Notes: generated by a model not told the origin, from the sequence alone. A stretch of DNA of 18,992 nucleotides from JADJQU01 sp035490315 (GCA_035490315.1 DATHET010000061.1:1-18992); one strand, 5' to 3'. Positions 6,600 to 14,994 are shown, numbered from the stretch's first letter. Numbers and translations: made by a program.

Positions 6600-9500
6600 A
6601 TGCGCCCTCCCCCCACTCCGGCCGACCTGCCCCCCCAGCTCCCCTGGGAGCGTGGCGCCGACCTGGACCTGGCCTTCGCGCAGCTGTGGATCAGCGGTCC
6701 GGATCCCAGTGTCGACGGCATGGTTCGGATCGAGGCGCTGCGGCGCAACGCCCAGGGCGAATTCGAGCGATTCGAGCGCTGGTCGAACCCCTTTCCGTCG
6801 CGCGCCGAGCCCGCCGCGAGCGCTCGGATGGTGCGCGAATTCGGAGTCGAAAGCGGCGATCTGGAGCGCGCTGCCAGCGGCGCCGAAGTCTGGGCGGACT
6901 TCGCGGCCTTCGTCGGCAACCGGGCTCTGGTCGTGCTCGACGCGGAGATGTTCGGCGCGTGGGCGGCCCACTTCGAAGGTCGCGCGCAGAAGGAACGCTG
7001 CGTGCTGGGTCTGTCGGAGTTCAGCGCGCAGTGGATGCCCGGACGGCAGGGAGTTTCGCGCGAGAACCTGGTGCGGCAACTGCTCGGGTCCACTCGCGCG
7101 CGCACACCGCCGGGAGCGATCAGCGCCAGTGATCTGCAATCGGCGCTGGCCGAGCTGGTAGCGCGCGTGCTCGAGCTGGAGCCTGCTGCCCTGCGCCTGG
7201 CCGCCGCGGTGTGCATCTGCACCGCACAGCGACTGCGCGAGGCCGACGTGCACGCGGCGCGCCGATTCGAGTTTTCGTTGAGCTTGATCGAGCGACCCTC
7301 GCGCTTCCTTTCCGGTGCGACGCACTTATTCGATGCCCAGCGCGCGCCGCGCGACGGCGGCTTCGGCCTGGGGCTCGAGCCTGAGGAGATGGGCGATCCC
7401 GCCGAGGCTGCGCGCCTGTGGATCGACGGGCTGGAACCTGCCTGGAGCCTGGGCGGCGATGCGCGCGACGCGACCGTGCCGATCACCACCGACGACGAGA
7501 AGCCCTTCGAGGCGCGCGACCTCGAGCTCGTCGACGACATCTTCCAGGTGCACCTGCCCGCGATCTCGGCCGAGGACGGCGAAGCCTTGCGCTATCGCGT
7601 CGGCCAGCACGAAGTCGCGCGGCAGACGGCCCAGACGCTCGGCGCCAACGAATTGTTGCTCGTGCACGCGCCGACCGGCACGGGCAAGACCCTCGCGTAC
7701 CTCGTGCCCGCGATGATCTGGGCCGTGCGCCACGGCGTGCGCGTCGGCGTGACCACGTACACGCGCGCCTTGCAGGAGCAGGCGATGGACCGCGAAGTGC
7801 CCAGGGCGCTGCGCGCGATCGACCGCGCGACGGCTCTCGGGCCCAATCGACTTCCCTGCGTGCCGCGCGTGGCCCTGCTCAAGGGCCGCGCCAATTACCT
7901 GTGCTGGCGCGCCTTGAAGCTGCACCTGCCGACGGCCGAGGACGGGCACGAAGCCTGGCTCGCCTGGCTCACGCTGTTCCTGTTCAGCCTGCGCGACGAC
8001 TCGGGCGACCTGGACCGACTTGCGATGCGCGCGGCTTTCGGCGTCGGCTCGCGCGAGCGCGAGAGCCGCGAGCTCGAGAGCCTGGTGCGCCAGACGCGCG
8101 GTCAGGTCGGCTGCTGCCAGCAGCGCGACGACCGGCGGACTTGCGGCGCCGAAGTCGCGCGGGCGCGCTCCGAGCAAGCCCACGTGGTGATCGCGAACCA
8201 CGCCTTCGTGCTGATCAAGCAGGCTTCGTTCAAGCACGTCATCTTCGATGAGTGCGAGCACCTCCACGACCAGGCCCACGGGGTCTGGAGCCACGCCCTC
8301 TCGATCGAGGAGATGCGCCAGTTGTTCGCGCGCGTCCGACAGGACGGCAAGCCGAGCTCGCGGGCGCCCCTCGATCGCCTGGAGCGCGCTGCTTTCCCCG
8401 GGACCCAGGCCGCGACGGCACTCGAAGGCGCGGCGAACGCCTGCCGCGCTTCGCTCGCGGCTCTCGACGAGCTCGAGCGCGAGGTCGCCGCCTTCGTCGC
8501 CTGGCGCACGGCGAAGGAACGCACGCGCGACGCGCGCGACCAGCACGCCCTCTTGCGCGAATTCGTGCTGCACGGCGAATCGAAGGGGCTGATCGCGGCG
8601 CGAACCCAGCTTGGCGAAGCGATCCAGGCCCTGTCGAGCGCGATCGCGCAGCTGCTCGAGTGCATGGACATGCTCCCGATCCGCGGCTTGCCCAGGCTGC
8701 GGCGGCAGATCGAGCTCCTGCGCGTGGAGATCGACACGCTGGACGGCGACCTCGCCGCCTGGATGCCGCTGCAGGACGGCGCGGTGGTCTACAACGAGCA
8801 CGCCTTCTACGACATCGAGCTCGACGCGCGCGGCCGGCGCGTTCTCGCGGCGCGCGTGCTGCTGCCCAATGAATATCTGGGCCGGCACTATTACCCCGAG
8901 CTGAAAAACGCCGTGCTGCTCTCGGCGACGACCTGGCTGCGCGGCGGATTCGAGAGCGCCAAGGGCTACCTCGGCCTCGACCGCGCCGAATCGCCGGCGG
9001 CCGACGAGACGCGCACGGCGAGCGTCGTGCGCTGCGTGCGCGCGCCGGATCCCTTCGATTACGCGCGCGTGCAGGTCGGCCTGCCCAACGACGCGCCGCC
9101 CTACTCCGAGCGCCGCGAAGCCTGGCACGAGTACGTGCGAAAGTTCATCGCGCACCTCGGCGAGCGCACGCGCGGCCGCATGCTCGTCCTGTTCACCAAC
9201 CAGGAAGAGCTGCGGCGTTTCGGCGAGGAGCTCTCGGGCTTCTTCAGCGCGCGCCGCATCCCCTTCTGGTACCAAGGCATGCGCGGCGTGGCCAAGGAAG
9301 AGCTCGCGAACCGCTTCCGCGCGCGGACGGATGCGATCCTGATGGGCGTCGACACCTTCTGGTACGGCGCCGACTTCCCGGGCAAGACGCTCGAGTACCT
9401 GGTGATCGTCAAGCTGCCCTACGGCGTGCCCGATCGCTACCACCATGCCCAGTGCGCGGCCCTCGGCTCCGGCGCCCAGCGCCGCCGCATCTACCTGCCG

Positions 9501-9845
9501 CGCGCTCTGGCCAAATTCCGCCAGGGCTTCGGACGATTGATGCGGCGCGAGAGCGACCGCGGCTGCGTGTTCCTGCTCGATACGCGCGTCCAGCAAGCTC
9601 AGCACCGGCTGTTCCTCGAGGAATTGCCGCTCGCCGGCAACCTCGACGGCGAGGTCGAGGGCGCCTGGAAACCCGAGGGCGCGCGCGTCGTGCGCGGCTC
9701 GACCGACGAATGCATCCACGCGGCCCTCGCCCACATGGACATGCAGGCTGAGGTGCGCCGGCGCGGATTCGATGCTTCGTTCTCCGATGCGTCCGTGCAG
9801 GACGATCCCGTAGCCACGGTCGATCCCGACGAAGTCCCCTTCTGA
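6600..9845 (+). CDS. dinG: DinG/XPD-family superfamily 2 helicase with degenerate exonuclease-like N-domain
   Basis: A 1081-aa ATP-dependent helicase. Walker A is HAPTGTGKT at 356-364. Cysteines C435 (in KGRANYLCW), C505, C506 and C515 lie where the DinG/XPD iron-sulphur cluster is bound. Motif II reads FDECEHL at 549-555 instead of DEAHHL. A helical, charged region at about 560-720 fits the XPD arch. Motif III is SATTW (774-778), motif V GVDTFWYGADFPG (915-927) and motif VI RQGFGRLMRR (973-982). Residues 20-125 follow the DnaQ exonuclease plan (as in Gram-positive DinG) but lack the acidic DxE at AQLWISG, so nuclease activity is unlikely. Likely role: unwinding DNA structures in repair or replication. 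ATG 6600 includes that domain; no clear ribosome binding site is present, and ATG 6720 is an alternative that would cut the domain. Confidence 0.88.
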   Translation: MRPPPTPADLPPQLPWERGADLDLAFAQLWISGPDPSVDGMVRIEALRRNAQGEFERFERWSNPFPSRAEPAASARMVREFGVESGDLERAASGAEVWADFAAFVGNRALVVLDAEMFGAWAAHFEGRAQKERCVLGLSEFSAQWMPGRQGVSRENLVRQLLGSTRARTPPGAISASDLQSALAELVARVLELEPAALRLAAAVCICTAQRLREADVHAARRFEFSLSLIERPSRFLSGATHLFDAQRAPRDGGFGLGLEPEEMGDPAEAARLWIDGLEPAWSLGGDARDATVPITTDDEKPFEARDLELVDDIFQVHLPAISAEDGEALRYRVGQHEVARQTAQTLGANELLLVHAPTGTGKTLAYLVPAMIWAVRHGVRVGVTTYTRALQEQAMDREVPRALRAIDRATALGPNRLPCVPRVALLKGRANYLCWRALKLHLPTAEDGHEAWLAWLTLFLFSLRDDSGDLDRLAMRAAFGVGSRERESRELESLVRQTRGQVGCCQQRDDRRTCGAEVARARSEQAHVVIANHAFVLIKQASFKHVIFDECEHLHDQAHGVWSHALSIEEMRQLFARVRQDGKPSSRAPLDRLERAAFPGTQAATALEGAANACRASLAALDELEREVAAFVAWRTAKERTRDARDQHALLREFVLHGESKGLIAARTQLGEAIQALSSAIAQLLECMDMLPIRGLPRLRRQIELLRVEIDTLDGDLAAWMPLQDGAVVYNEHAFYDIELDARGRRVLAARVLLPNEYLGRHYYPELKNAVLLSATTWLRGGFESAKGYLGLDRAESPAADETRTASVVRCVRAPDPFDYARVQVGLPNDAPPYSERREAWHEYVRKFIAHLGERTRGRMLVLFTNQEELRRFGEELSGFFSARRIPFWYQGMRGVAKEELANRFRARTDAILMGVDTFWYGADFPGKTLEYLVIVKLPYGVPDRYHHAQCAALGSGAQRRRIYLPRALAKFRQGFGRLMRRESDRGCVFLLDTRVQQAQHRLFLEELPLAGNLDGEVEGAWKPEGARVVRGSTDECIHAALAHMDMQAEVRRRGFDASFSDASVQDDPVATVDPDEVPF

Positions 9846-9869
9846 TGAGCAACGGCCCCGCGCTCGGCA

Positions 9870-9875
9870 TAGAAT
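9870..9875 (+). promoter_or_regulatory. Candidate -10 box upstream of the glycosyltransferase
   Basis: TAGAAT preceded by GGCA sits 51 nt before the GTG start at 9927, in a high-G+C gap between the helicase stop and the glycosyltransferase. No good -35 hexamer is visible at 17 nt, so this is a weak call. It would give the glycosyltransferase-methyltransferase pair its own promoter. Confidence 0.35.
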
Positions 9876-9926
9876 CCGCGCCGATCGTGCGCAGCGTCCG
9901 ATGCATTCCCAGGTGAACGGCTGACC

Positions 9927-11105
9927 GTGCGCATCCTGTTCCTGTCCCAGCGGGTTCCCTACCCGCCCAATCGCGGCGACAAGATCACGACCTGGCGCTT
10001 GATCGAGCGCATGCGCCGTTCGCACGAAGTGCGCGTGATCGCCTTCGCCCACGACGACGCCGATCGCGCAGCGGCGCGGCATCTTTCGTCGATCGGATTG
10101 CAGACCTTGGCCGTCGACCACGATGCGCGCTCGGCGAAATTGCGCTCCCTGCCCCTGCTCTTGACCTCGCGGCCCTTGACGCTCGGCGTCTACGGCTCGC
10201 GGCTGCTCCAGGAAGCTGTCGACCGCGAAGCGGCCTGGGCCGATCTCGCCTACGCCTACAGCTCGTCGATGGGCGCTTTCCTCGAGCCCCATCCGCGCCT
10301 TCGTCGCGTGATGCACTTCGCCGAGCTCGATTCAGACAAGTGGCGCCAGTACGCCGAGCGCAGCGCCCCACCGATGAAATGGATCTACGCGCGCGAGCAG
10401 CGCTGCCTGCTCGCTTTCGAGACGCGCGTCGCCCGCGCTTTTTCGGAGAACGTGTTCTGCACGCCCCTCGAGCAGCAGGTCTTCCAGGCCCAGATTCCGG
10501 GCGCGAGCTCGATCGTGCTGCGCAACGGAGTCGACACGGCCTTTTTCCAACCGAGGCCGGCGGAGGCACAGCCGCGCCACCTGGTGTTCACCGGCGTGAT
10601 GGATTACCTGCCCAACGTCGACGGCTGCGAATTCTTCGTGCGCGAAGTCCTGCCTTCGTTGCGGGCGCGCTATCCCGACGTGCGCTTCACGATTGTCGGC
10701 TCGAAGCCGACCGCGGCGGTGCAAGCCCTCGCTCGGGAACCCGGCGTGACGGTCACCGGCTTCGTCGAAGACACGCGCAGTTGGCTGGCGAAGGCCGCGA
10801 TCTCGGTCGCGCCTCTGCGCATCGCGCGCGGAATCCAGAACAAGGTGCTCGAAGCCCTCGCGATGGGCTTGCCCGTGGTGGGCACGAGCAGCGCGACCCA
10901 GGGCATCGAAGGCGTCGACGGGCGCGATTTCATCGTCGCCAATTCCGCGCAGGAACAGGTCGCGGCCATCGCGCGGCTTTTCGACGCACCCGAGGAGGCT
11001 CGCGCCCTCGGAGCGCGCGGCCGCGCCTTCGCCCTCGGTCGCTACGATTGGGAGCAAGTCCTCGAACCGCTCGACCGGCTGCTCGAGCGCCTGTCACCGA
11101 CATGA
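9927..11105 (+). CDS. TIGR03087-type glycosyltransferase (PEP-CTERM/XrtA-associated sugar transferase family)
   Basis: A 392-aa GT-B glycosyltransferase. The N-terminus RILFLSQRVPYPPNRGDKI (2-20) and the central FAELDSDKWRQYA (131-143) are hallmarks of the TIGR03087 (Stp1) group, which is usually linked to exopolysaccharide and PEP-CTERM sorting loci. The C-terminal half is GT4-like: FTGVMDYLPNVDG (221-233), TIVGSKPT (255-262), VTGFVEDTRSWL (276-287) and the donor-site helix IQNKVLEALAMGLPVVGTS (303-321), with E309 the likely nucleotide-sugar ligand. The start is GTG 9927, with AGGTGA about 10 nt upstream. The next gene overlaps by ATGA. No other exopolysaccharide or sortase genes are in the window, so substrate and pathway cannot be stated. 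Donor sugar unknown. Confidence 0.85.
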   Translation: MRILFLSQRVPYPPNRGDKITTWRLIERMRRSHEVRVIAFAHDDADRAAARHLSSIGLQTLAVDHDARSAKLRSLPLLLTSRPLTLGVYGSRLLQEAVDREAAWADLAYAYSSSMGAFLEPHPRLRRVMHFAELDSDKWRQYAERSAPPMKWIYAREQRCLLAFETRVARAFSENVFCTPLEQQVFQAQIPGASSIVLRNGVDTAFFQPRPAEAQPRHLVFTGVMDYLPNVDGCEFFVREVLPSLRARYPDVRFTIVGSKPTAAVQALAREPGVTVTGFVEDTRSWLAKAAISVAPLRIARGIQNKVLEALAMGLPVVGTSSATQGIEGVDGRDFIVANSAQEQVAAIARLFDAPEEARALGARGRAFALGRYDWEQVLEPLDRLLERLSPT

Positions 11106-11761
11106 GTCACGAAATCCTCGGCCGCACCTTCGATCAATGGGCCTGCGACGGCCGCGACGCCGGCATGGAATTGGAGCACGGCAACGTCGCCGCTCAAGTT
11201 ATCGCGCAGCTCGACATCCGCCCTGGCGAGCAGATCCTCGAGCTGGGCTGCGGGAACGGCTGGGCCACGCGCATGCTCGCGAAATCCGCCGCGGGCGCGA
11301 CCGCAGTCGGTGTCGACGTCTCGCCGAAAATGATCGAGCGCGCCGAAGCACTGCACAGCTTGACGATCCGCGCGCGCTATGAGATCGCGACCTTCGAGAG
11401 CCTGGGTTTCAAGGACTCCAAGTTCGATCGCTTGTTCTCGATGGAAGCCCTGTACTACGCCGTCGATCTCGAGCGCGCCTTGAGCGAAGGCCTGCGCGTG
11501 CTCAAACCCGGCGGCCGCGCCGACGTCGTCGTCGATTTCTACCAGGAGAGTCCTTCGACTGCGGTCTGGCCGTCGAAGGTGGGGCTCGCGATGCACTATC
11601 TGTCGATCGCGCAGTGGCAAGCGGCCTTCGAGCGCAGCGGATTCGTCGACGTCCAGACTCGGCGCGTCCACGAGTCGCAATCCGCGCGTCCAGTCGATGC
11701 GTCCCACGCCGAGAGCAAGGCCGCCGGCAGCCTGTGGCTCAGCGCCCGCAAGCCCGGCTAG
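11102..11761 (+). CDS. Class I SAM-dependent methyltransferase
   Basis: A 219-aa methyltransferase. Motif I is ILELGCGNGWATRML (45-59), followed by an acidic end of strand 2 in VGVDVSPKMIERA (69-81), then YEIATFESLGFKDSKFDRLF (93-112) for motifs II-III and LRVLKPGGRADVVVDF (131-146). The C-terminal part (170-219) has the usual last strands (SGFVDVQTRRV). This is a Methyltransf_11-type fold; the target is not evident. ATG 11102 overlaps the glycosyltransferase stop (ATGA), so the two are translationally coupled and may act on the same glycan or lipid. It ends only 6 bp from the convergent nuoN stop, so the two operons meet tail to tail without an obvious terminator hairpin. Confidence 0.88.
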   Translation: MSHEILGRTFDQWACDGRDAGMELEHGNVAAQVIAQLDIRPGEQILELGCGNGWATRMLAKSAAGATAVGVDVSPKMIERAEALHSLTIRARYEIATFESLGFKDSKFDRLFSMEALYYAVDLERALSEGLRVLKPGGRADVVVDFYQESPSTAVWPSKVGLAMHYLSIAQWQAAFERSGFVDVQTRRVHESQSARPVDASHAESKAAGSLWLSARKPG

Positions 11762-11767
11762 TCCCCG

Positions 11768-13264
11768 CTATTTGCGCAACAGGTCCAAGGCGGATCCCGC
11801 CCACTGCTCGATCGGCCAGGGCCAGAAGCCGAGTGCAAAAGTCGCGAGGGCCGAGCCGACCGCGAGGGTCATGACAACGCGCGAGCGGACGGCGGAACGC
11901 TCGGAATGGGAGTGCCGGAAAAGCACGCTCAGCAATCGCAAGCATGCCTGAGCGCCTAGCCATGTGTTGACCGCAGCGACGAGCACCAACCAGCCCATGC
12001 CGAGATTCCAGGCCTCCACGCAGACGCGGTAGCGAGCGTAGAACCCGAGTGTCGGCGGCAAGCCCGCGAGGCTAGCAAAGAGCAGGATCGCCGCGGCGCC
12101 GAGCAGCGGGTGTTTCCAGCCCAGACCGCGCAGGTCCTTGAGTCGGTTGGAACCGGCGAGGCTTTCGAGGCGCATCAGGACGGCGAAGGCTCCCGCGCTC
12201 ATCAGCGCGAGGCTCGCGAGGTACAAGAGCGCCGAAGCAAAACCCGTCTCGTTCAGGCAGGCGATCCCGATGCTCGCGAAACCGGCTTGCGCGACCATCG
12301 TCCAGGCGAGGAGGCGCTTCACTCCGGCCTGGCGCAAGGCCGCGAGGCTGCCGATCGTCATGGTCGCGGCAGCCAGGAGCGCGAGCAGGGCCCCGAACTT
12401 TCCCGCGTAGTGCTGCAGCAGGCGCGAGGCCTCGTCCTGCACGAACAGCGCGGAAAGGAAGCGCATCAAGGCTCCGAAGCCCGCGACTCGGACCACCACG
12501 GCCAGGAAGGCCGCGACCGGCGACGCCGATCCCGCGGCGACGTCGGGAGCGCTGAAGTGCAATGGCGCAAGCGAGATCTTGCACGCGAATCCGGCGCTGA
12601 CCAGGAGCAGCGCGAGTGCCACCGGGATTGGGTCGCTCGCGAGCTGCCGGGCAAGCCCTTGCGCGTCTACGGTAGCGGCCCCCATGCGCGCGAAGTCGAG
12701 TGTTCCCGTGAGTCCGTACAGGAGGCTCAGGCCGTAGACCGTCAAGGCCGTCGCGAAGCCGCTGAAGACGAAGACCTTCATCGCCGCCTCGGCGCTCGCG
12801 GGTCGGTGCTTGTCGCAAGCGACGAGCGCGCAGCTCGAAAGCGACACGATCTCGAGTCCGAGCACCAGGAGCAGCGCGTGGTTCGTGCCGACCATCAGGA
12901 AGCCGCCCAGGCAGGCGCACAGGAGCAGGAACGCGAGCTGCGGCTCCAGCGGACGGCGCTCGCGGCCCGAATGCATCCACGCCAGCACGACGACGGCGCA
13001 ACCCGCGCTCATCAACAAACGGAAGAAGGTCGAGAAGCCGTCGACCTCGACGAGGGCGACCACGCGCATCGGCTCGTGCCCCCAGCGCGCGATCAGCAGC
13101 GCCGCCGCGCTCGCGAGCCCGGCGAGGCTGATCCAAGCCGCGGCTTGCGGCCTGCGTTTTCCGAACAGCGAGTGCGCGAACAGCGCGCAGAAGGCCGCGG
13201 TGACCAGCGCGATCTCGGGCGCCACGGCCTGCACGCTGTCGATCCAATACTCCCTGGTGTTCAT
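11768..13264 (-). CDS. nuoN: NADH-quinone oxidoreductase subunit N-like antiporter subunit
   Basis: A 498-aa polytopic membrane protein with about 14 hydrophobic segments, matching NuoN/ND2-type length. The TM5 glutamate is kept (E138 in LVLGLEIVSLSSCALVA) and so is the TM7 lysine (K229 in CKISLAPLHFSAPDV). At the TM8 lysine position there is R259 (FLAVVVRVAGFG), and at the TM12 position R411 (LPPTLGFYARYRV), both conservative changes. By family knowledge these residues form the half-channels for proton movement. It is last in the nuo-like operon; its ATG overlaps the nuoM stop (ATGA). The same frame stays open far upstream through nuoM, but that part is an Arg/Pro/Gly-rich shadow, so there is no real nuoM-nuoN fusion. 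Confidence 0.9.
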   Translation of the reverse strand: MNTREYWIDSVQAVAPEIALVTAAFCALFAHSLFGKRRPQAAAWISLAGLASAAALLIARWGHEPMRVVALVEVDGFSTFFRLLMSAGCAVVVLAWMHSGRERRPLEPQLAFLLLCACLGGFLMVGTNHALLLVLGLEIVSLSSCALVACDKHRPASAEAAMKVFVFSGFATALTVYGLSLLYGLTGTLDFARMGAATVDAQGLARQLASDPIPVALALLLVSAGFACKISLAPLHFSAPDVAAGSASPVAAFLAVVVRVAGFGALMRFLSALFVQDEASRLLQHYAGKFGALLALLAAATMTIGSLAALRQAGVKRLLAWTMVAQAGFASIGIACLNETGFASALLYLASLALMSAGAFAVLMRLESLAGSNRLKDLRGLGWKHPLLGAAAILLFASLAGLPPTLGFYARYRVCVEAWNLGMGWLVLVAAVNTWLGAQACLRLLSVLFRHSHSERSAVRSRVVMTLAVGSALATFALGFWPWPIEQWAGSALDLLRK

Positions 13265-14790
13265 GGACCGCGCAGGAGCATGACGAGCTGGGCCGCGCTC
13301 GGGCCGAGCGGCTCGAGCAGCAGGGAGGGGACCAGGCCGAGCGCGGCGCACGCCGCGACCAGGAACAAGGCGCAGACCATCTCGCGCGACGTGGGCTCGG
13401 CCGCCCTCGCGCCCGGGAGCTTGCGCATCTCGAGGAACAGCCGCAGGAATCTCCACACCAGGCTCAGCGCGAGGAAAAGGCCGATGATGGCCCCGGCTGC
13501 GCCGATCCAAGCCAGGATCTTGAAGCGCGGGTCGGATGATTGGTAAGCGCCGGCGAGCGCGGAGTTCTCGGAGACGAAGCTCGCGAAACCCGGTGCGCCG
13601 AATGCGGCGCACAGACCGAGGATCGCGAGGATCACTTGCACCAGCGAAATCTTCCTCGCCGCGCTGCCGCCTTGCGCGGTGCGATGCATGCGCTCGAACA
13701 GGGCCCCGCCGGTGAGCAGCAGGGCCGCCGCGGACAAGCCATGCGAGAACAATTGCAACGTCGCGCCTTTCACGCCCGCTTCGGTCATCGCAGAGATACC
13801 CAGCAGCACGAATCCCATCTGACTGACCGTCCACGAGGCGACGAGCCGTCGGAAATCGGTCTGGCCCAGGCTCACCAGCGCGCCGTAGAGGATGGCGGCC
13901 GCGCCGACCGCGCCCAGCGCAAAGGAGAGCTCGCGGAACGAGTCGGGCAGGATCGGAAAGCAGACTCGCAGGAGACCGAAGGCGCCGAGCTTGGTCAGGA
14001 TTCCCGCAAGGCAGATCGACACGGGCGCCGGCGCTTCGGCCGTCGCATCGCCTAGCCAGGAGTGCAGCGGCACCAGCGGGATCTGGATCGCGAAGCCGAG
14101 GAAGAGACACCAGAAGCACCAGCTCGAAAAATTCATTCCGAGCAGGACTCCGCCGCCCGCGAGGTTCGCGCCCGTGAGCTTCCCGTTGCGCGCCAGCTCG
14201 ATCAGCGTCGGGGCCGAGAAGGTGCCGCTGTCGAGGCGCAGCGCAATCACCGCGGCCAGCACCAGGAGCAGACCCGCGAGCGTGAAGCCGTGGAACTTCA
14301 TCGCCGCCTGCTCGCGCCCCGCGCCGCCCCACACGCCGATCAGGAAGAACATCGCCACCAGCGCCAGCCCCCAGAAAGCGCAGAGCAGGAAGAGATCGAG
14401 CGAGACGAACACGCCCTGGACTCCGACCTCGAGCAGCAGGAGCAGCGAGAAGTACGCCTTGCTCGCGCGCGCCGCGTAGGAGCTCGCGACCGCCGCGACG
14501 AAGAACGACAAGGACATCAGCGCCACGAGGGCGAGCGAGAGGCCGTCCACGCCGACGTGGTACTGCGCTCGGATCGATCGGATCCAATCGATGCGCTCGG
14601 CGTGCTGGAATTCCGCGCTGGCCCAGGAAAATGTTCCGCAGCACGCGAGGCAGGCCAGGACGAGCGGCGCGAGGGTCGCGGCGAGGCTCAGTCCCTTGAT
14701 CCACGCCTGGAAGCGCTTCGGCGAGGAGATCACGGCCGCCGCGCCGATCAAAGGCGCGAACACGATCCAGGAAAGCAGGTGGGACGGCAT
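13261..14790 (-). CDS. nuoM: NADH-quinone oxidoreductase subunit M-like antiporter subunit (altered proton path)
   Basis: A 509-aa polytopic protein with the NuoM plan: YHVGVDGLSLALVALM (77-92), FFLIGVWGG (148-156), IPLVPLHSWLGDATAEAPAP (237-256), LAGILTKLGAFGLLR (261-275), LFSHGLSAAALLL (347-359) and a C-terminal FVSEN (405-409). Compared with the family, the TM5 glutamate (FWE) is glycine (FWGL, G141) and the TM7 lysine (usually VKxP) is glutamine (AIQIP, Q236). The TM8 lysine K267, H350 and the C-terminal glutamate E408 are kept. Loss of the first charged pair would impair conventional proton translocation. The start ATG lies 3 nt after the stop of the NuoL-tail ORF, and the stop overlaps nuoN. 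The frame is fully open, so it is probably a working but modified subunit. Confidence 0.9.
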   Translation of the reverse strand: MPSHLLSWIVFAPLIGAAAVISSPKRFQAWIKGLSLAATLAPLVLACLACCGTFSWASAEFQHAERIDWIRSIRAQYHVGVDGLSLALVALMSLSFFVAAVASSYAARASKAYFSLLLLLEVGVQGVFVSLDLFLLCAFWGLALVAMFFLIGVWGGAGREQAAMKFHGFTLAGLLLVLAAVIALRLDSGTFSAPTLIELARNGKLTGANLAGGGVLLGMNFSSWCFWCLFLGFAIQIPLVPLHSWLGDATAEAPAPVSICLAGILTKLGAFGLLRVCFPILPDSFRELSFALGAVGAAAILYGALVSLGQTDFRRLVASWTVSQMGFVLLGISAMTEAGVKGATLQLFSHGLSAAALLLTGGALFERMHRTAQGGSAARKISLVQVILAILGLCAAFGAPGFASFVSENSALAGAYQSSDPRFKILAWIGAAGAIIGLFLALSLVWRFLRLFLEMRKLPGARAAEPTSREMVCALFLVAACAALGLVPSLLLEPLGPSAAQLVMLLRGP

Positions 14791-14793
14791 GGG

Positions 14794-14994
14794 CTAGCCG
14801 AGGATCAGCAAGGCCGCGGCCGCGATCAGACCGAGGAGCGCGAAGGCCAGGTACTGCTGCACGCGGCCCGTGTTCGTCAAGCGCACGAGGGAGCCGGTCA
14901 TCACGGTCGCAGCGCCCATCGCGCGCACCGCTGCATCGATCGCGCGATCGAGGCCCGCGAACAGCCTTCCGAGCCAGCGCACGAAGCCGATCAG
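14794..14994 (-). CDS. NuoL C-terminal-like mini-protein at the nuoL position
   Basis: The frame encodes an amphipathic stretch (FVRWLGRLFAGLDRAIDAAV), then LVRLTNTGRVQQYLAFALLG and a final hydrophobic helix ending ALLILG. This resembles the last part of NuoL: the end of the lateral helix, the TGRVQxY motif and the last transmembrane helix. The rest of NuoL (about 550 aa) is missing. The start is uncertain. CTG 14994 is favoured because GGAGG lies 5 nt upstream and CTG overlaps the preceding TGA (CTGA), giving 66 aa. GTG 15081, inside nuoK, would give 95 aa but with a non-NuoL-like start. It ends 3 nt before nuoM. It may be a retained membrane anchor piece or a remnant of deleted nuoL. Confidence 0.65.
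   Translation of the reverse strand: MIGFVRWLGRLFAGLDRAIDAAVRAMGAATVMTGSLVRLTNTGRVQQYLAFALLGLIAAAALLILG

Noticed and set aside
9901..9924. Seven-codon ORF (ATG to TGA) just before the glycosyltransferase
   Set aside because: It is too short to distinguish from chance. Its AGGTGA segment is better explained as the ribosome binding site for GTG 9927.
7326..10316. Long open frame (996 codons) on the minus strand opposite the helicase and glycosyltransferase
   Set aside because: It spans two unrelated plus-strand genes with clear family motifs, and its composition is typical of a GC-skewed shadow.
11768..14704. Apparent nuoM-nuoN fusion from one continuous minus-strand frame
   Set aside because: The portion upstream of 13264 is Arg/Pro/Gly-rich and unlike any membrane protein. 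NuoM is encoded in another frame there, and nuoN has its own ATG with ATGA coupling.
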